A DNA stretch of 64,000 bases from Arachnopeziza araneosa (Eukaryota > Ascomycota > Leotiomycetes > Helotiales > Arachnopezizaceae): the NCBI GenBank assembly GCA_003988855.1, contig QYAI01000009.1:283857-347856 (forward strand). Reading direction: 5' to 3'. Shown piece by piece: positions 1 to 12,047 of the stretch (its first letter is position 1; every line of letters begins with the position of its first letter). The position numbers and the translations under genes are program-made. The notes beneath the pieces are model-generated. The model was given only the letters and a program-made list of their open reading frames with translations. It did no database searches and was not told the DNA's origin.

Positions 1-777
1 TCAAACCAGTTAGGTCAATTGAGGGCTCCTGTGAGGATTTGACCTTGACAAACTTCTGGATAATGGGTCTTGGAGTTGTCACTGTAATTTTAGGCACTCT
101 ATTTCGTAGTTTATTTAACGTCCCATCTTCCATACACTTCTTTACTTCGAACCATATGGGAGGTTTTGGTCTGGGATCTACAAAAACTTTGTGGAGTTCG
201 TTCTCGCCAGACGTATCGTTCGGGGGGTAGAGACTGATGTATATTTCACTCAGAGGGTGGTATTGTGTGTAATTGAGGTCCACTTCCGTGTCTTCCATCT
301 GAGTTTTTAATTGTTCGACTTCCTCCGTCGATTCAGCACTCAGAAGACGTTTTCGAATCTTCTTGAGCTGCCTAGTTGCCTTCTGACGTTCTGACTCAAA
401 TTCAGCCATTGTAACTGGAGTCGTACAGATTACATACCGAAGAATCTGACCATATGATACTTCTTGATCATTTTCTGTCTGATCTTCTCTGCTTCAGCCG
501 AAGCCAATTCCTGTTGGTACATGGCAAGCGCACGCTCGTCCTCTATCCGTACATTTGCAGGTAGGGTATCGGATCGCTCGAGTCTCCTAGTGACATCTCG
601 TACACGTTTCTTGATAGCATTGACACTGGAAGCATGCGCCTGCTTTTTCAGAGCGGGGGGCTCAAATCTCCGAGGTTTCTTTGCAGGCTTAGGATGAGAA
701 CCTAAGACTTGGAGTTGTCGTGAAGCGTGAACTGCGCCGTTGGCATCAGACTCCTGGTGTTTCCTTTTTGTCGCCAT
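1..777 (-). CDS. EFG1: rRNA-processing protein Efg1 (3' end missing)
   Basis: Efg1 is a nucleolar factor needed for 18S rRNA maturation in the small-subunit processome. Two exons are visible: 777-438, then 390-1 running off the window. Donor GTATGT at 437-432 and acceptor CAG before 390 join MVRFF-E-RQKATRQL, the family's signature segment. The N-terminus is basic (MATKRKHQES), followed by a coiled-coil stretch (NAIKKRVRDVTRRLER) and the core YHMVRFFE. The visible 243 residues end in ...IDLTGL without a stop, so the C-terminal part lies outside. I chose the ATG at 777 because the frame upstream (to 951) has no Efg1-like sequence and would overlap the promoter shared with SEA4. Family assignment is firm; the missing end cannot be judged. 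Confidence 0.93.
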
Positions 778-962
778 GTTGTCGTTGGAGTGCCAGAAAG
801 AATTCAGCCTCGTCAAAAATTCCTTAGTTGGTGAAGATCGGAAAAGTGGGGGGGCCACCACCCTGGTCAACCTGTCACTGCCTCGCTGTTTGCATCCTCC
901 AATCGGCAAAACTTCGCACCACCATACACCGCCTACTACTTTTGGAAGCATCGGGATTCAAA
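778..962. promoter_or_regulatory. Divergent promoter EFG1/SEA4
   Basis: Only 185 bp separate the start codons of EFG1 (minus) and SEA4 (plus), so both promoters and both 5' leaders must lie here or overlap. One gene acts in ribosome biogenesis and the other in TORC1 control, so co-regulation is plausible, but that is inference. I see no specific factor site. Confidence 0.6.
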
Positions 963-3900
963 ATGGAGGCTCACAGGAGCTCCAACATCTTATCCGACTC
1001 AGACCAAAACGCCACATCCGAGGAAGTCGAATTGCCCTCTTCTAAGAGGGAGCACTGGACCCCCAGGATCAGGATGGATCGCAACGAGGGTATCGTGAGG
1101 TGGTCACCAAATCAGTCTCGAGATGAATTCATGACCTTCAACCTGAACAACAAAGTCGTCTCATTATACAAGGCGACAGGACAGGCCCAACCTGGCCGTT
1201 TTGATTACAGCAGGCTGTCGCGACACACAGAACTCCCAGCAGTCAATACCTATGATTGGTCTCCAACGATTCCAGGACTTGTGAGTGTTGGTACTGTCCA
1301 AGGCATTGTTCACCTACTGAGAGTTGACGATGGCTCACATGCAAGTATCACCTTGCCTCTAAAGCTACAACGCTGTGTCCAGTCTGTTGCATTCAATACC
1401 ACTGGCCTGCTTGCTGTTGGATTGGACCGAGTTCGAAACGATTCTTGTTTGCAAATATGGGATGTGAACCAGCGATTAGCAGATTGGGATTCAAGCCGCC
1501 CAGGATGGAATGTCCCCGCCATGAACAACTTCGAGCCAAGAACGAGATTGGAAGGAAGTACCTCTGTTTCAAGCATTCGATTTTATGAAGATCAGCCCCA
1601 AAGTCTCATATGTGGAATCAGAGGCCAAAGTGTACGGGTTCACGACATACGAGGTTAGTGATCATGCAATCCCTTTACTTCTAATATTTAACATGAAGAT
1701 TTATAGATCCTAATTCGGCTGTCATTACTTTCCAAACAAAATGTAATAACAACGTTGCTATAGACTGGCTCGACACCAACTATTTCGCCTCGTCAACGCT
1801 CGACCAGCCCGGCTTGGTAGTTTGGGATCGCCGTGTGTCACAACGGTCAGGAGCGTCCCCAGCATATTTGGAAGCACTTGATAGTAATGACGTGCCATGG
1901 GGAGCTGTACTTAATCTAAGGAAGGAAATCGATGTCAATGATGGCACCTTCATCAAGCAACTACGATATTCCAAAGAAGAGCGTGGCGTTCTTGGAATAC
2001 TTTCGACAGGTGGCCAGCTTAGAGTCCTCAAGACACAAAAAGAATATATCGAGTCCGATTCCGAGGATGATCTTCCTGGTAGCCCTGAGCTTCTTGAGAT
2101 CCGAAAATCACTCGAAATTGAACGTCCTTACTTCGATCCTGACGCCAAGAAAAAGTCGGATCAGAGAATCGTATCATTTGACTGGCTGAATCTTGGAACG
2201 ACTGATCTTCAAGGGCGAGTAATCGGATTGCGAGCGAATGGGGAATTTGAGATTCTCCAGATGCCTGCCGCAACTGCCAACCAGCTTAGCTTGCTATTGC
2301 CTTGGAATGCACCTCAGCAACGTATGCTTTCCTCTCTCTTGGCTTGTGATTTGTGGTTTACTAACTAGCTATAGCTGGAGATCCATATATGACACTACCT
2401 ATTTTCAAGGACCCAATCGAACGGGACACCATGATTGGCCCATTGGTTGCCTCTGCTATTAAAGCGGATGTCCCCCCATTTGGCCCTGAGCGATATAATA
2501 CGTTAACGACTAAGGCTTCGTTGAGTGCGAAGGTAAAGAATTTACTAGACTCTAGTGAAGATCTTCTTGAAGATATGCTTGCACCTAAGGACTCTGACGC
2601 TGGCAAAATAAAGGATGTTACAGGTGCGGTTCCTAAATCCCTTCTATCACTCGGTTTGTCGCAATGGACCCTCGACGGACTCCCTCTCAAAGCTTGTTCG
2701 AGTAGGGAAAGACATGATCAGATGCACTACGCATCCCGTCGCCCCATCCCAGCTTCTAAAGCTACCCATGATAAGTTGGACCATGTCATTCGGGATCGAA
2801 CTGCGGCTGGGTATTTATTTGATTTTCAGCTCAATAAGACTATCGTTCCAGAGGATCCATGGCTCCAGGATGTTTGGGAGTGGATGGCTGGCGCTGAGGA
2901 AGCTGCGAAGGATGATAGAATGATTGCAATGCCCTTGGATCTGAGTTATATGGGGGTATATAGCATCTGGACTAATTCACTAGGTACTATTAAGTTTCCA
3001 GATATTGGGGGCTTGCTAACTTTGAATAGGCGAGAGACCAGAGAAACGACTTTTGCAAAGCACTCCCATTCCTGATAAGTCTCAATGGGAGGTCCTCATC
3101 GCGACTATCAACAAGCGGAATCGTCGTCCCACTTTTGATGCTGTTAAAACTGCCAAGCCGGAACACAGACAACTTTGCCTTGCTATTTGTGGCTTGTTGA
3201 ATACACACGAGGAGTTGGAAAAGGATTTAAATACTCTGGTGAAGGAAGGAAGCTATACAGCTGCAGCAGCGTGGGCTTTGTTCCAAGGATATCCGAAACG
3301 TGCCGTGGAAATATTGAACAGTGGAAGCAACGACCTTGTCTTCGTAGCTATGGCTCTCGATATTAAGTTACAGAACAACGTCTCAGCCGCGCTGCCAAAA
3401 ACCTCCTGGAGAAAGTCATTTGACGAAAATCCCAAGATGGCTAACGATCCTTATCTCAAAGCAATTTACGGCTATCTCACCACTGGAGATTGGACTACTG
3501 TTGCTGATGAAACGTCTCTCCCACTCCGTCACCGAGTGGGCGTAGCTCTGAGACACTTTTCGGATGAGAAACTGACTAGTTGGCTTGAGAGGGAAATGGA
3601 AGAGGCTGTCAAATTCGGCGATATCGAAGGCATCGTTCTAGCTGGCGTCACAGAGAACATGGTAGAGATTTTTAGCAAATACGTCGAGAAGTTTGGCGAC
3701 TACCAGACCCCGATTCTGGTAATTTCTACCTGCTACCCTCGATACATTGATGATATTCGATGTACGGTCTGGCGGGGAAATTATCAACGACATCTTAACC
3801 GCTATAAGATGTACAAACTGCGTGCTGCCTTCGATAAAAAGTCAGCACGTCTTAGTGACGAGCGAAGCGGGCCTCCCGCAATTAAACCAGATCCAAGACA

Positions 3901-4309
3901 AGTCACAGTCCGCTGCTTGAATTGCGACGCTAATGAGTCCAATGACCGTACGAACCCAGGATCTGGCTCCACTGCCACTGCTGGTCAGTGGACTATTACA
4001 CTAGATAGACGGAACCCTCTTGCGGCCACGGGCATCAATGCTGGTCTCTGCTGTCCTCGCTGCGGTGCCCATCTCAAACGCTGTGCAGTTTGCATGGAAT
4101 ACGTTGGCGTTCCACGTTCTGACCGTCCAGAGCTCAGCTCTGACCCCGTCATTCGCAATCAAGCTAAACGTGCGTCCTTTTGCTTGAAATGTAAACATGC
4201 TATGCATTTTGACCATTCTCAAAGATGGTTCTCACACTTCTTGGAATGTCCAATTGAAGAATGCGGATGCCATTGCGATGAGCAGAGGCAGGATCCTGAT
4301 ATAAGATAG
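963..4309 (+). CDS. SEA4: SEACAT/GATOR2 subunit Sea4 (Mio family)
   Basis: Sea4/Mio is a WD40 plus RING-like subunit of the SEA complex, which sits on the vacuole and relays amino-acid status to TORC1. Four exons: 963-1653, 1707-2321, 2375-2983, 3030-4309; all junctions keep frame (1064 aa, near the family length). The N-terminal third is a WD-type propeller (for example IVRWSP, YDWSP, LQIWDVN, LVVWDRR). The middle is alpha-helical. The last about 140 residues are a Cys/His-rich zinc region: CLNC, CCPRCGAHLKRCAVC, CLKCKHAMHFDH, CPIEECGCHC. This is the Mio/Sea4 C-terminal double-zinc signature. The start at 963 was preferred to an in-frame ATG at 828 because 828 lies in the EFG1 leader and adds unrelated sequence. 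Intron 2 carries a CTAAC branch site. Confidence 0.95.
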
Positions 4310-5073
4310 GTTGAATGTCCACAAGTGCTTGGTAGATTTGCATGGGATCGTGACGAACGCCTTCTATAATTTTTCCGATTATTTCAGGCGTTTGAAAACC
4401 TAGGAGATAGCATTAGTGGCGTTTAGAACAGGAGAGATACCCAAGTCTTTGTAGATTAGAAGCCAAGATCGTAATTTCTCAATTGATTCTTTATATACTA
4501 CTTGATTAGGCTGTATAAGAGTGCCGGTGGCTGTGAACCATCTATGAAATAGTTTTATTTCACTTTATTGAAGTTTTTTGTATCCGTCAACATATCTATA
4601 TTACTAAGTCTCCAAGTATAACAAGTAGTTTATCAAAGATTCCGAAGTCATGGTACTCTGAATTGCCTTGTGGACATCCAAGATGAGAAAGTGTCTCGTG
4701 TCTCTTCGGCACTCACATAATACTAACTAATAGGGGGTGTGAGAAAGTATAGCTCTACCACAAGGTAGCTTTGGAGAGACCGTTTCTAACAGATCAGTCC
4801 GCGCAAGTAATTTTCCTTCTCTAATCTCGACGAAACCATCTCAAAGACCTTACAGCAGCTCGAAAGAGATAGACTCTGAACATCTAATTCGTACAGTCAC
4901 TCTATAAGTAAACGCCTATTTTTGTATGTTGTAGATATTGATTAAGGAGGCTAAAATGGAAGCGCACCGCTATTATTAAAACCTTTATGAGCTATTCGAA
5001 CAAGCAATATTTATACATGACCATCTAATTCTTTGTATATTTCCACGTTTCCACGCCGGCAAGACTCTAGCCT
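4310..5073. other. Intergenic, AT-rich, convergent
   Basis: This 764 bp span lies between the 3' ends of SEA4 and the MFS gene. It is AT-rich with many short stops in all frames. It should hold both 3' UTRs. I see no gene, RNA or repeat in it. Confidence 0.6.
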
Positions 5074-7366
5074 CTATTTACTCAGCCTCTTCTCTCTGAT
5101 GAAAGTAGCACTCACTAATGACAAACAGATAATCCCAATACTCAAACCAAAACTTGCATTCGTTGCCAATTGGTAGCACCGTTGAACAATTGCCCTTGTT
5201 GCAGGTTCCAGCGTCTGGATATAATCCAAACTCTGTCTAACCTTCTCCTCAATATCATTTGCCTCATTCCCGCTTCCCAGACCTGCCCTTAGTCGAGTTC
5301 TCAAGCTCTGCTGAATCACAGCGGCCGAAAAACTAACTCCAACCACACTCCCTAGTGAGCGGAAGAGATACGTACAAGCTGTAGCAATTGCTTGATCTTT
5401 GGGATCGGCATTAGCAATGACGTTAATCAACGTGGTTGTTACGGCTGATCCTGAGCCGAGCGCAGCAAGGCCGAAGCCGGCGATGATGCCCCAGGAGAAG
5501 TCGAAGACGAGGCCAGAGAAGAGAAAGATAATAATGCTGCCTACCACGGAAAGAGCAAGGCTGATAATCGTAAGCCAGTAATATCTACCCGTCCTCTTCA
5601 TGACTATGCCACTGAACAAAGAGCCTGTAACCGAGCACGCCAGGACAGGAATAAGACGGACTCCAGCGCCTGTAGCAGATATACCATCAACCGCCTGGAA
5701 ATATAGAGGTACATAAAAAATAATGCCCATGTATGCGGAGAGTGAGAAGAAGTTACAAAGGTAGCTGGCGAAGAGAGAGCGCTCAAATATTATATGCCCT
5801 GGTGCAAATGGGTGAGAGGCGACCTTGATTTCGATGAAGAGAAAGATGGCAAACAGAGGAACGGATATACTGGCGAAGATGATAGTATATTTGTCGGACC
5901 ACTAGAGACCCGAGTTAGTATCCGAACTGCTCTATCTCATCTTTTGAGAGAGAAAATCAGAAAACAAATGAGCCGGGGATCCTCACGCTAATGTTACTCC
6001 CTCTGTCAAGACCAACGAGGAGGGCGAAAACGGCAGTTATGAGAGTGAATGCTCCCAAGAAATCGACGCGACGGAGTTTTTCAAGCCACTAGATCGCCGG
6101 AGAATTAGCAGGATTTTATCAAATTGTGGTTAGGAATGAGTGTAGAGTGGAAACTTGCTAGAAATGGTTGCGTCAAGGAGACACATCATAATGTCATTGT
6201 CGACAAGAAAGAGGAGAAATAGAACAGCTGAGAATGGATCGTTTGAGATCTCTCGTGGAAAAGGAGAAAGATCAAAGAGTAGAGTTTGAGGATGCTTACA
6301 TGTGTATCGTCTGGTTTGGGGAGGTCAAGAACGAAGTAGACGACAAGTGCGGCTATCATGGTAATTGGGAACTGGCCTATGAATGCCCTACTCCGAGTTA
6401 GCATGCGAGTTTCGATGAACAGAAAGAATCACCATCTCCAACCAATCGAGTCCGAAAGGATCCCTCCCAAAGGCGCTCCAAGAGAAGCCCCAAAGGCAAA
6501 GACAATATTCATATATCCTTGCCATGTTCCACGGTCTCTCAATGCTGCCTGCGCATTAGTATGCACTTTCGCTATAACATTGGGCATAGTCCAGAGAGCT
6601 CTCACGACCGAATCTAGAGCTTTTTGGCTCTCTGGGACAAGCTGCTAGTCGCATGAGAGGGAGACTTACGAATGATATCGCTAAACAAAATGCTAACCAC
6701 CGTCGTCATTCCCCCACCTCCAATGCCGGCAAAGGCTCTTGCAGCAACCAACTCGTTCAGATTCCGCGCAATCCCACAGAAGAGACAGCCTAAGCCAAAG
6801 ACCGTATACGCAAAAATCAGACATGGCTTCCTCCCAAAAATATCACTGAGTTTGCCATACAACGGCTGAATGCTTGTGAGAGTCAAGAAATAGCTACTCC
6901 AATCAGCGTGCTGCCTTTTCGCAACATAGCAGCCACAACAGAAAGCAAAGACAGATGAAAGAGGAGGGCCACAACTCACGAAGCAGCAATCCAGTTCGTG
7001 TTGTTCAACGCTTTCAAATCGCTCCCAATCCTTCCATAACTACTCGCAATGATAGTTTGATCAGCTGCACTAAGCAAGACCTAAGCTTTGGTTAGCAGCG
7101 CCCTCTCGTTCCTTCTGGGTTTGCTTGAAAGATGCCATGGAAGGAGAACTGACGCCGATGGCCACTGCTGGAAACAAAATGTGCATCCGTTTTGCTACAT
7201 CGGGATTGCCTTCAAACAAAGGGTTTTCCTCCCTAGCAGAGGCGGTTGAGGCAGCGTCGTTCTCTACATCGGCCGAGACTCTGTCGGGCGTGGAGGTTGT
7301 GATGGGTTTGGGTGTGCTATTGCTCAGGAGAGGACTGCGCTCGGTGGGCTCATTAAAGGCAGTCAT
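5074..7366 (-). CDS. MFS transporter, vacuolar basic amino-acid (Vba/Fnx1-like) type
   Basis: A 14-TM DHA2-type proton antiporter; relatives Vba1-3 and Fnx1 load basic amino acids into the vacuole. Seven exons on the minus strand: 7366-7154, 7080-6980, 6893-6670, 6544-6433, 6387-6300, 6088-5987, 5901-5074; phases agree and give 555 aa. Visible motifs: VLLSAADQTII in TM1, the MFS motif A GKLSDIFGRKP, GIGGGGMTTVV, PLRDRGTWQGY, GASLGAPLGG, GWRWAFIGQFP. The cytosolic N-terminus has ERSPLLS, a dileucine-type vacuolar sorting signal common in this group. The acceptor of exon 4 was set at CAG|CA (6544) because only that restores PLRDRG. Substrate is inferred from family, and drug efflux remains possible. 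Confidence 0.93.
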
Positions 7367-7962
7367 TGGGCTGAGGTTTCATGAGAGGTGAAAGGTTGAG
7401 GGGTGAGATAAGATGAGATGAGATGAGATGAGATGAGATGAGATGAGAGGATGAGGGCACGACTAGGTTCTTATCAGCGGGATAAAGAAGCGTGAGATTT
7501 ATGTATAACAAGATACTCGGACAAAGATGATGCCGTGAATCTAATCCAGCAAGAAATAATGAACAGATATGAGCAGATATTGATGTTTTTCCTCTCAGGC
7601 CGATCCTAGGAAAGTGGGAAGGTAAACAAAACCTGAGGCTGCTCTACCACCGAGTCAAAGGACAACCAATCGGAAATAAGTATAGACTCTCTGGTTTCTT
7701 GATTGGACCAAACTTAAACATCTTCAAGCTCAATCCTTGAAGCTACACAGGAATATTGCTCTGTAACGTTTTGGACGATGAGTTTTGCTCAAATATCTTC
7801 TATGTTTAACCGGCCATCGCACGCTCGCAGTCAATTGATGCCTACCAAATGCCGTGATATCTTGTCATGGTATGGATTGCCGCTCCAACGCCTCGCAAAT
7901 GCAACTATTCCTAATTATTCATGCATGCCTTCCTCATACCTTTCTCAATTGCTCATACATCA
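7367..7962. other. Promoter region of the MFS gene
   Basis: This 596 bp span is upstream of the MFS start (minus) and downstream of the exportin-T stop (minus). It includes the AGATG microsatellite close to the MFS start codon. No further gene is seen. Confidence 0.5.
7411..7447. repeat. (AGATG)n microsatellite
   Basis: About seven perfect tandem copies of a 5-bp unit, about 45 bp upstream of the MFS ATG and so probably in its 5' leader or core promoter. Its length is likely to vary between strains. Confidence 0.9.
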
Positions 7963-10900
7963 TCACTTCTGCCTCAAAAAACCTTGAAGGTATGCAGCAA
8001 GTCCTTTCCTATCAGGGGAAGTTGTCATAGCTGTGATAAAACCCGTGCCATCAAACCCACCCATGGAAGGGAAAAATGATTGTTGAAGATGCTGGAGGAA
8101 CATATCACCAGTTTTGGTGTAGATTGCTTGTTCTAAACCAGCGATCTCGTTGAGCACTTGTTTCGATTGAGCATCTGTTCCTGGTCGGAAAGTAGGGTCC
8201 TGAATAACCACCCAACAAATTGGATGAAATCGCTCAATCAAGAAGCGATCGAATCCTGGAAAAGCTGGTTGTGGAGGAAGACCCGATGGGAGTGGATTTT
8301 TTGATAGAGTTGCTATATTTGGACCACCCCAGAGGTCCGCCATTCTTGTAAGGACAGAAAATGCCAACCGGCTGGCTGAAAGGTTGCCGGTTCCATTGGA
8401 GACTGTTTTTGCAAGTTCGCTGACGGAAATGATTAATGGCTCAAAGAAGCCTTGATTCGATTCGCTCACGAGTATGGCCCCCAGATTATTGTTCAAGATT
8501 ATCTGAACAAAGGTCAAGTATTCCCGCCGTAATTCAGCAAGTTGAATTTCATCATCAGTCCCGGTAATAGGCTCCGCCAAACCTGTAAAAACTCTTTGCA
8601 GAAGCGGAGTGAGCAAAGAGTCTAGAACAGGATATATATCTTTCTTGAAACCAAATACTACTTGATCCAGAAGGCGCAAGAACATCGCCATCTCATCCTT
8701 CGAAGAACTTTCAGAAAGCAAACCATCAATCCAACGAGGCAAAAGTGGTAGAATCCCAACACCAAGAACTCCCATAAGTCTTGTGAATGAGGCTCTTGCA
8801 GCAGTTCGCACTTCGAATGAGGATTTCACCGCCTCTAGAGCAATCAAGATCGCCTCTGCAGCCCGACTGAATTCTTGAGTTACAATCTCGGCAGGTGAGT
8901 GGTTTGAGGTTGCCGGGTTTCCAGGCATCCAATCAGAAAATCCATGCGCCAGAGTCCCCAGTGCCATGATAACATGATGTATCTGTAATGTAGCTTGAGC
9001 ATCTCCAGATTTAGCTTGTTCCAAGTTCTGTTCAATCTCAGAAAATAGGGGATTCATAATGGTTCTGGCGTACAAAACTTGCTTCTCAACAGGAGTTGTT
9101 GAAGTTGACGAGATGCAGCCGATTGCCTCAAAGAGATATAATTGGCCATTGAATGCAGCATCGGCAGAATGATCACTCTCATCGGATGACATATCATCGT
9201 CAGCTGTATCATTTGGGACTTCAGCTTTGATAGGTAGCAGATCGCTTATGGATTCGATCACAGTCTCGGCGACATTGCCAACATGTGCTCGGAGATGCTT
9301 CACAAATCGATGAAACAAGTACCATGAGCGTGTCCGTACCCTGATATGGTTGTGATGAACGAGTTGGACAAAGTGCTCAAGAACACTAGGAATGTAAATG
9401 GCCTGATTTTCAAAGAATGAACAATATCGAACGCATATTTCCATGTACTGTAGCTGTATTGCAGGATGAGCAAAATTTGCAATACCTTGGTATTATTAGC
9501 TTTAAATTCACAATTCACAATTCCGGAGAAAGCTTACCAGAACTGACCATCTTTGTCATCATAACGATCAAACGCTCAGCAGCCACACTGGAAGGTTGAC
9601 TTTTGGCATAAAGACCACCATTCGGTACAGTGAGTTCCCCAAACAGATACATCTCGTGAAGCGCAAGGTCTAGATCACGCCAATCCATTTGACCATTTTG
9701 TTGATCCAGCCTTTGGAAAGTATTACCAACAACATTGCTCAGCATATTTACATAAAGAGTCTCATCAACCGCTGCAACACTTTTCTGTAGCACCTGTAGT
9801 CTCTTTCGCAGCTCCTGGAATTCAGCTTCATCTGTCTGTTCGTCTTCATTGCCCCAAGAAGAAGTCTCGTCATATCTCATCTTCTGGATGATAGCGTCAA
9901 GTATAGGGCTCAACATGGCTGAATACGCTGCAGGTAGAGGTTGCGCTTTTCGTAGAAAGGTAAGGAGATCGGTAAGGGATGGTATGACGGTAGAACATAT
10001 TTCGTCATACTCGTCAGAAAAGAAACGTAGGAGAAGTGGTAAGAAGGATTGCATGAGCTGCTCAGCTTGGGCGCGTATCTCAGTCGGAGCTTGAACGTCT
10101 TCAAGGACTTTTACTATATCAAACACAACATTATTGACAAGCTTCGCAACGGCCTCGGCCAAGTCCGTATCATAGTTGGATGTTGAGCGAAGAGTATTCA
10201 GGGGTGGACTGGCTATAAGCTGTGAGACGACCTCGTGAAGGTTTAAGAATATGATCATCCCAATTTTATCAGAAGCCTTCATCTTTTTGGCCACAGTCTC
10301 TGTGAACGTGTCAATCGCAGCGTCCCGGACCCTATCCTCTCCGCTCCCCGGATTAGTTCGGCCAACCAGCTGGAATAGGAGATTCAAGGTGTCCCGATTC
10401 AAAATCAATGAGATATCAATCCAGCTAACCCATTTGCCAATAACTTTGAGACACATTTCCACAACTGCATCATTACGGCCAGTCCATTGTGTGAGAATCT
10501 CTTGCCATGAAGCTGCTACCTTCGGAACATCACGACCTCGCATGATATCTTTAAGCTCAGTATTCCGTTGAGTTTCTTCCTTTGATCGAGTGACAATGAC
10601 ATCGGCAATCTCATCATGAATAGACCCGAGAATGCGCAAATAAAGAACTGTGCCAGTGATATTATCCCTTGCCCCGTTGTTTTGAAGGCTTGTCAAGCTC
10701 AGAAAGTCGTCTAGAAAATTCTCCCAACCTTGCTTGTAGCATGAAATAAATAAGAACGTCAAGGTCTGCGTGAGTTTGTTTTGTATACTTGGAGGATCGG
10801 CCTGATCTTGACTCCCAGAACTGTATGTTCGTTTGATATATTCAAGAAGTGTTTGCTTGACTTGAATCAGACTCTGGGCATCTAACTGTTCGGTCTGAAT

Positions 10901-11208
10901 AGAATTATTGACCACATCCAAAGATACCAATCGGACCACATCGGAACATTTTGGAATTCTGGTGAAGAGTGTAACGCATGCTTGTCTGCCGGATGCATCC
11001 GAACGCAGCTGGTTGAGGAAGTCGAAGGCTTGGGATTTGAGGCTCTGGTCGGAGGTGGGGTTCCATGCTATCTCGATGGCATTTTCGACCTGAGGTTGGA
11101 GAACTTGTTAGTTTCTTTTTATGAATTTTCAGACTCATCTTTGAGCATCCAAGGCCGCCAAGGGAAGAATTTAGGGATGTGGCGGTGACGGTCTACCTGA
11201 GTGTCCAT
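7963..11208 (-). CDS. LOS1: Exportin-T (tRNA nuclear exporter)
   Basis: Los1/Xpo-t is the karyopherin-beta that carries mature tRNA out of the nucleus with Ran-GTP. Three exons: a 12-bp first exon 11208-11197 (MDTQ), then 11089-9538 and 9485-7963, giving 1028 aa, the usual length. The joined start MDTQVENAIEIAWNP and junction SSGIANFAHPAIQLQYMEICVRYC match the family's well-conserved segments. The protein is helical HEAT repeat throughout and ends GFITAMTTSPDRKGLAAYLQGF, the conserved tail. The micro-exon is supported by a good donor (CAG|GTAGAC) and the ATG just before it. An intron-retaining start further in would lose the conserved N-terminus. Confidence 0.95.
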
Positions 11209-11789
11209 AATGATTTACTCTCACAGTTGAGAGTTTCGTGAAGGTTTGGCTCCGCAGAATCAGCTTCCTGCTATGGAACTTGCAAAAAGAGATGTGCTGT
11301 ATGTGACATGCTTTGAGACTGCTACCGAGTCATCAAGTCTTCGAGGTCGTAGGTGTCACAGAAAAGGCCGGCGGTCGATGTTTTGGGTTGCAGGAAGTGA
11401 GGTTCTGAATGAAAAGGGCGGCCTTGGTTGGGAAAACCCTTTTGATCGAGTGAATTTTGATTGCTGGCACTTGGTTGATCTTGCTAGGAGTCGAGTTGGG
11501 TATGTCTCCAAATCTGTGCCTTAACTTATTTCACCCCACCATGAGACGGTTCCGTCGCCAAGACCCACCCGCACTTTCTTAGCCTTTTCCATTTCGGTGG
11601 TACAGGCACGTGCCTCGCGTGCCGGATTTTATTTTCTCACATTTGAATATCAAAAAGCCACAATGACACGCATGTTAAGTTAGCGTATACATTTTATACA
11701 CCTGACACTGAACTACTTATATCTTAGCCCATCATTTTCAAGATGAGCAGACCAAATGAAACGCCCGCAATGAATTCTATCCTGCCAGT
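11209..11789. other. Upstream region of exportin-T; 3' flank of the J-domain gene
   Basis: This 581 bp span contains a plus-strand open frame (11246-11524) with no family resemblance, judged chance. It probably holds the LOS1 promoter and the 3' UTR of the J-domain gene. Nothing else is seen. Confidence 0.5.
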
Positions 11790-12047
11790 CTATGATCCGC
11801 GCAACGCAAATACTGAACGGCTCTGATGCAGAATATAAACGCCGGCACCAAAGATGAACAACATCACTAGAAGATCAAGCGGAACGAAGACCCCAACGAG
11901 CAGCAATCCCATTCCCAACCTTCGTAGCCACCGAAGACGTGCGTCTGAAGGGGTACTCGACGCAAACACGTTAGCCGTATCAGAATTTGGCGAAGCCACA
12001 TCGCAATCCTCGTGCTCGTGAGCATCAGGATCTTCGTCTGCATTTGG
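11790..12047 (-). other. In-frame TM-encoding extension after the J-domain gene stop
   Basis: Directly after the TGA of the J-domain gene the same frame stays open for 85 codons to a stop at 11790. It reads as an acidic/His start (DEDPDAHEHEDC), a basic patch (RLRWLRRLG), a strongly hydrophobic stretch of about 25 residues (GLLLVGVFVPLDLLVMLFIF) and HQSRS. That layout is a plausible membrane anchor. There is no ATG at the beginning, so it could be used only by readthrough, by splicing around the TGA, or as part of another transcript. It may be chance 3' UTR. Confidence 0.25.

Noticed and set aside
778..951. Upstream extension of EFG1 to an ATG at 951
   Set aside because: The added residues do not resemble Efg1 and would consume the promoter shared with SEA4.
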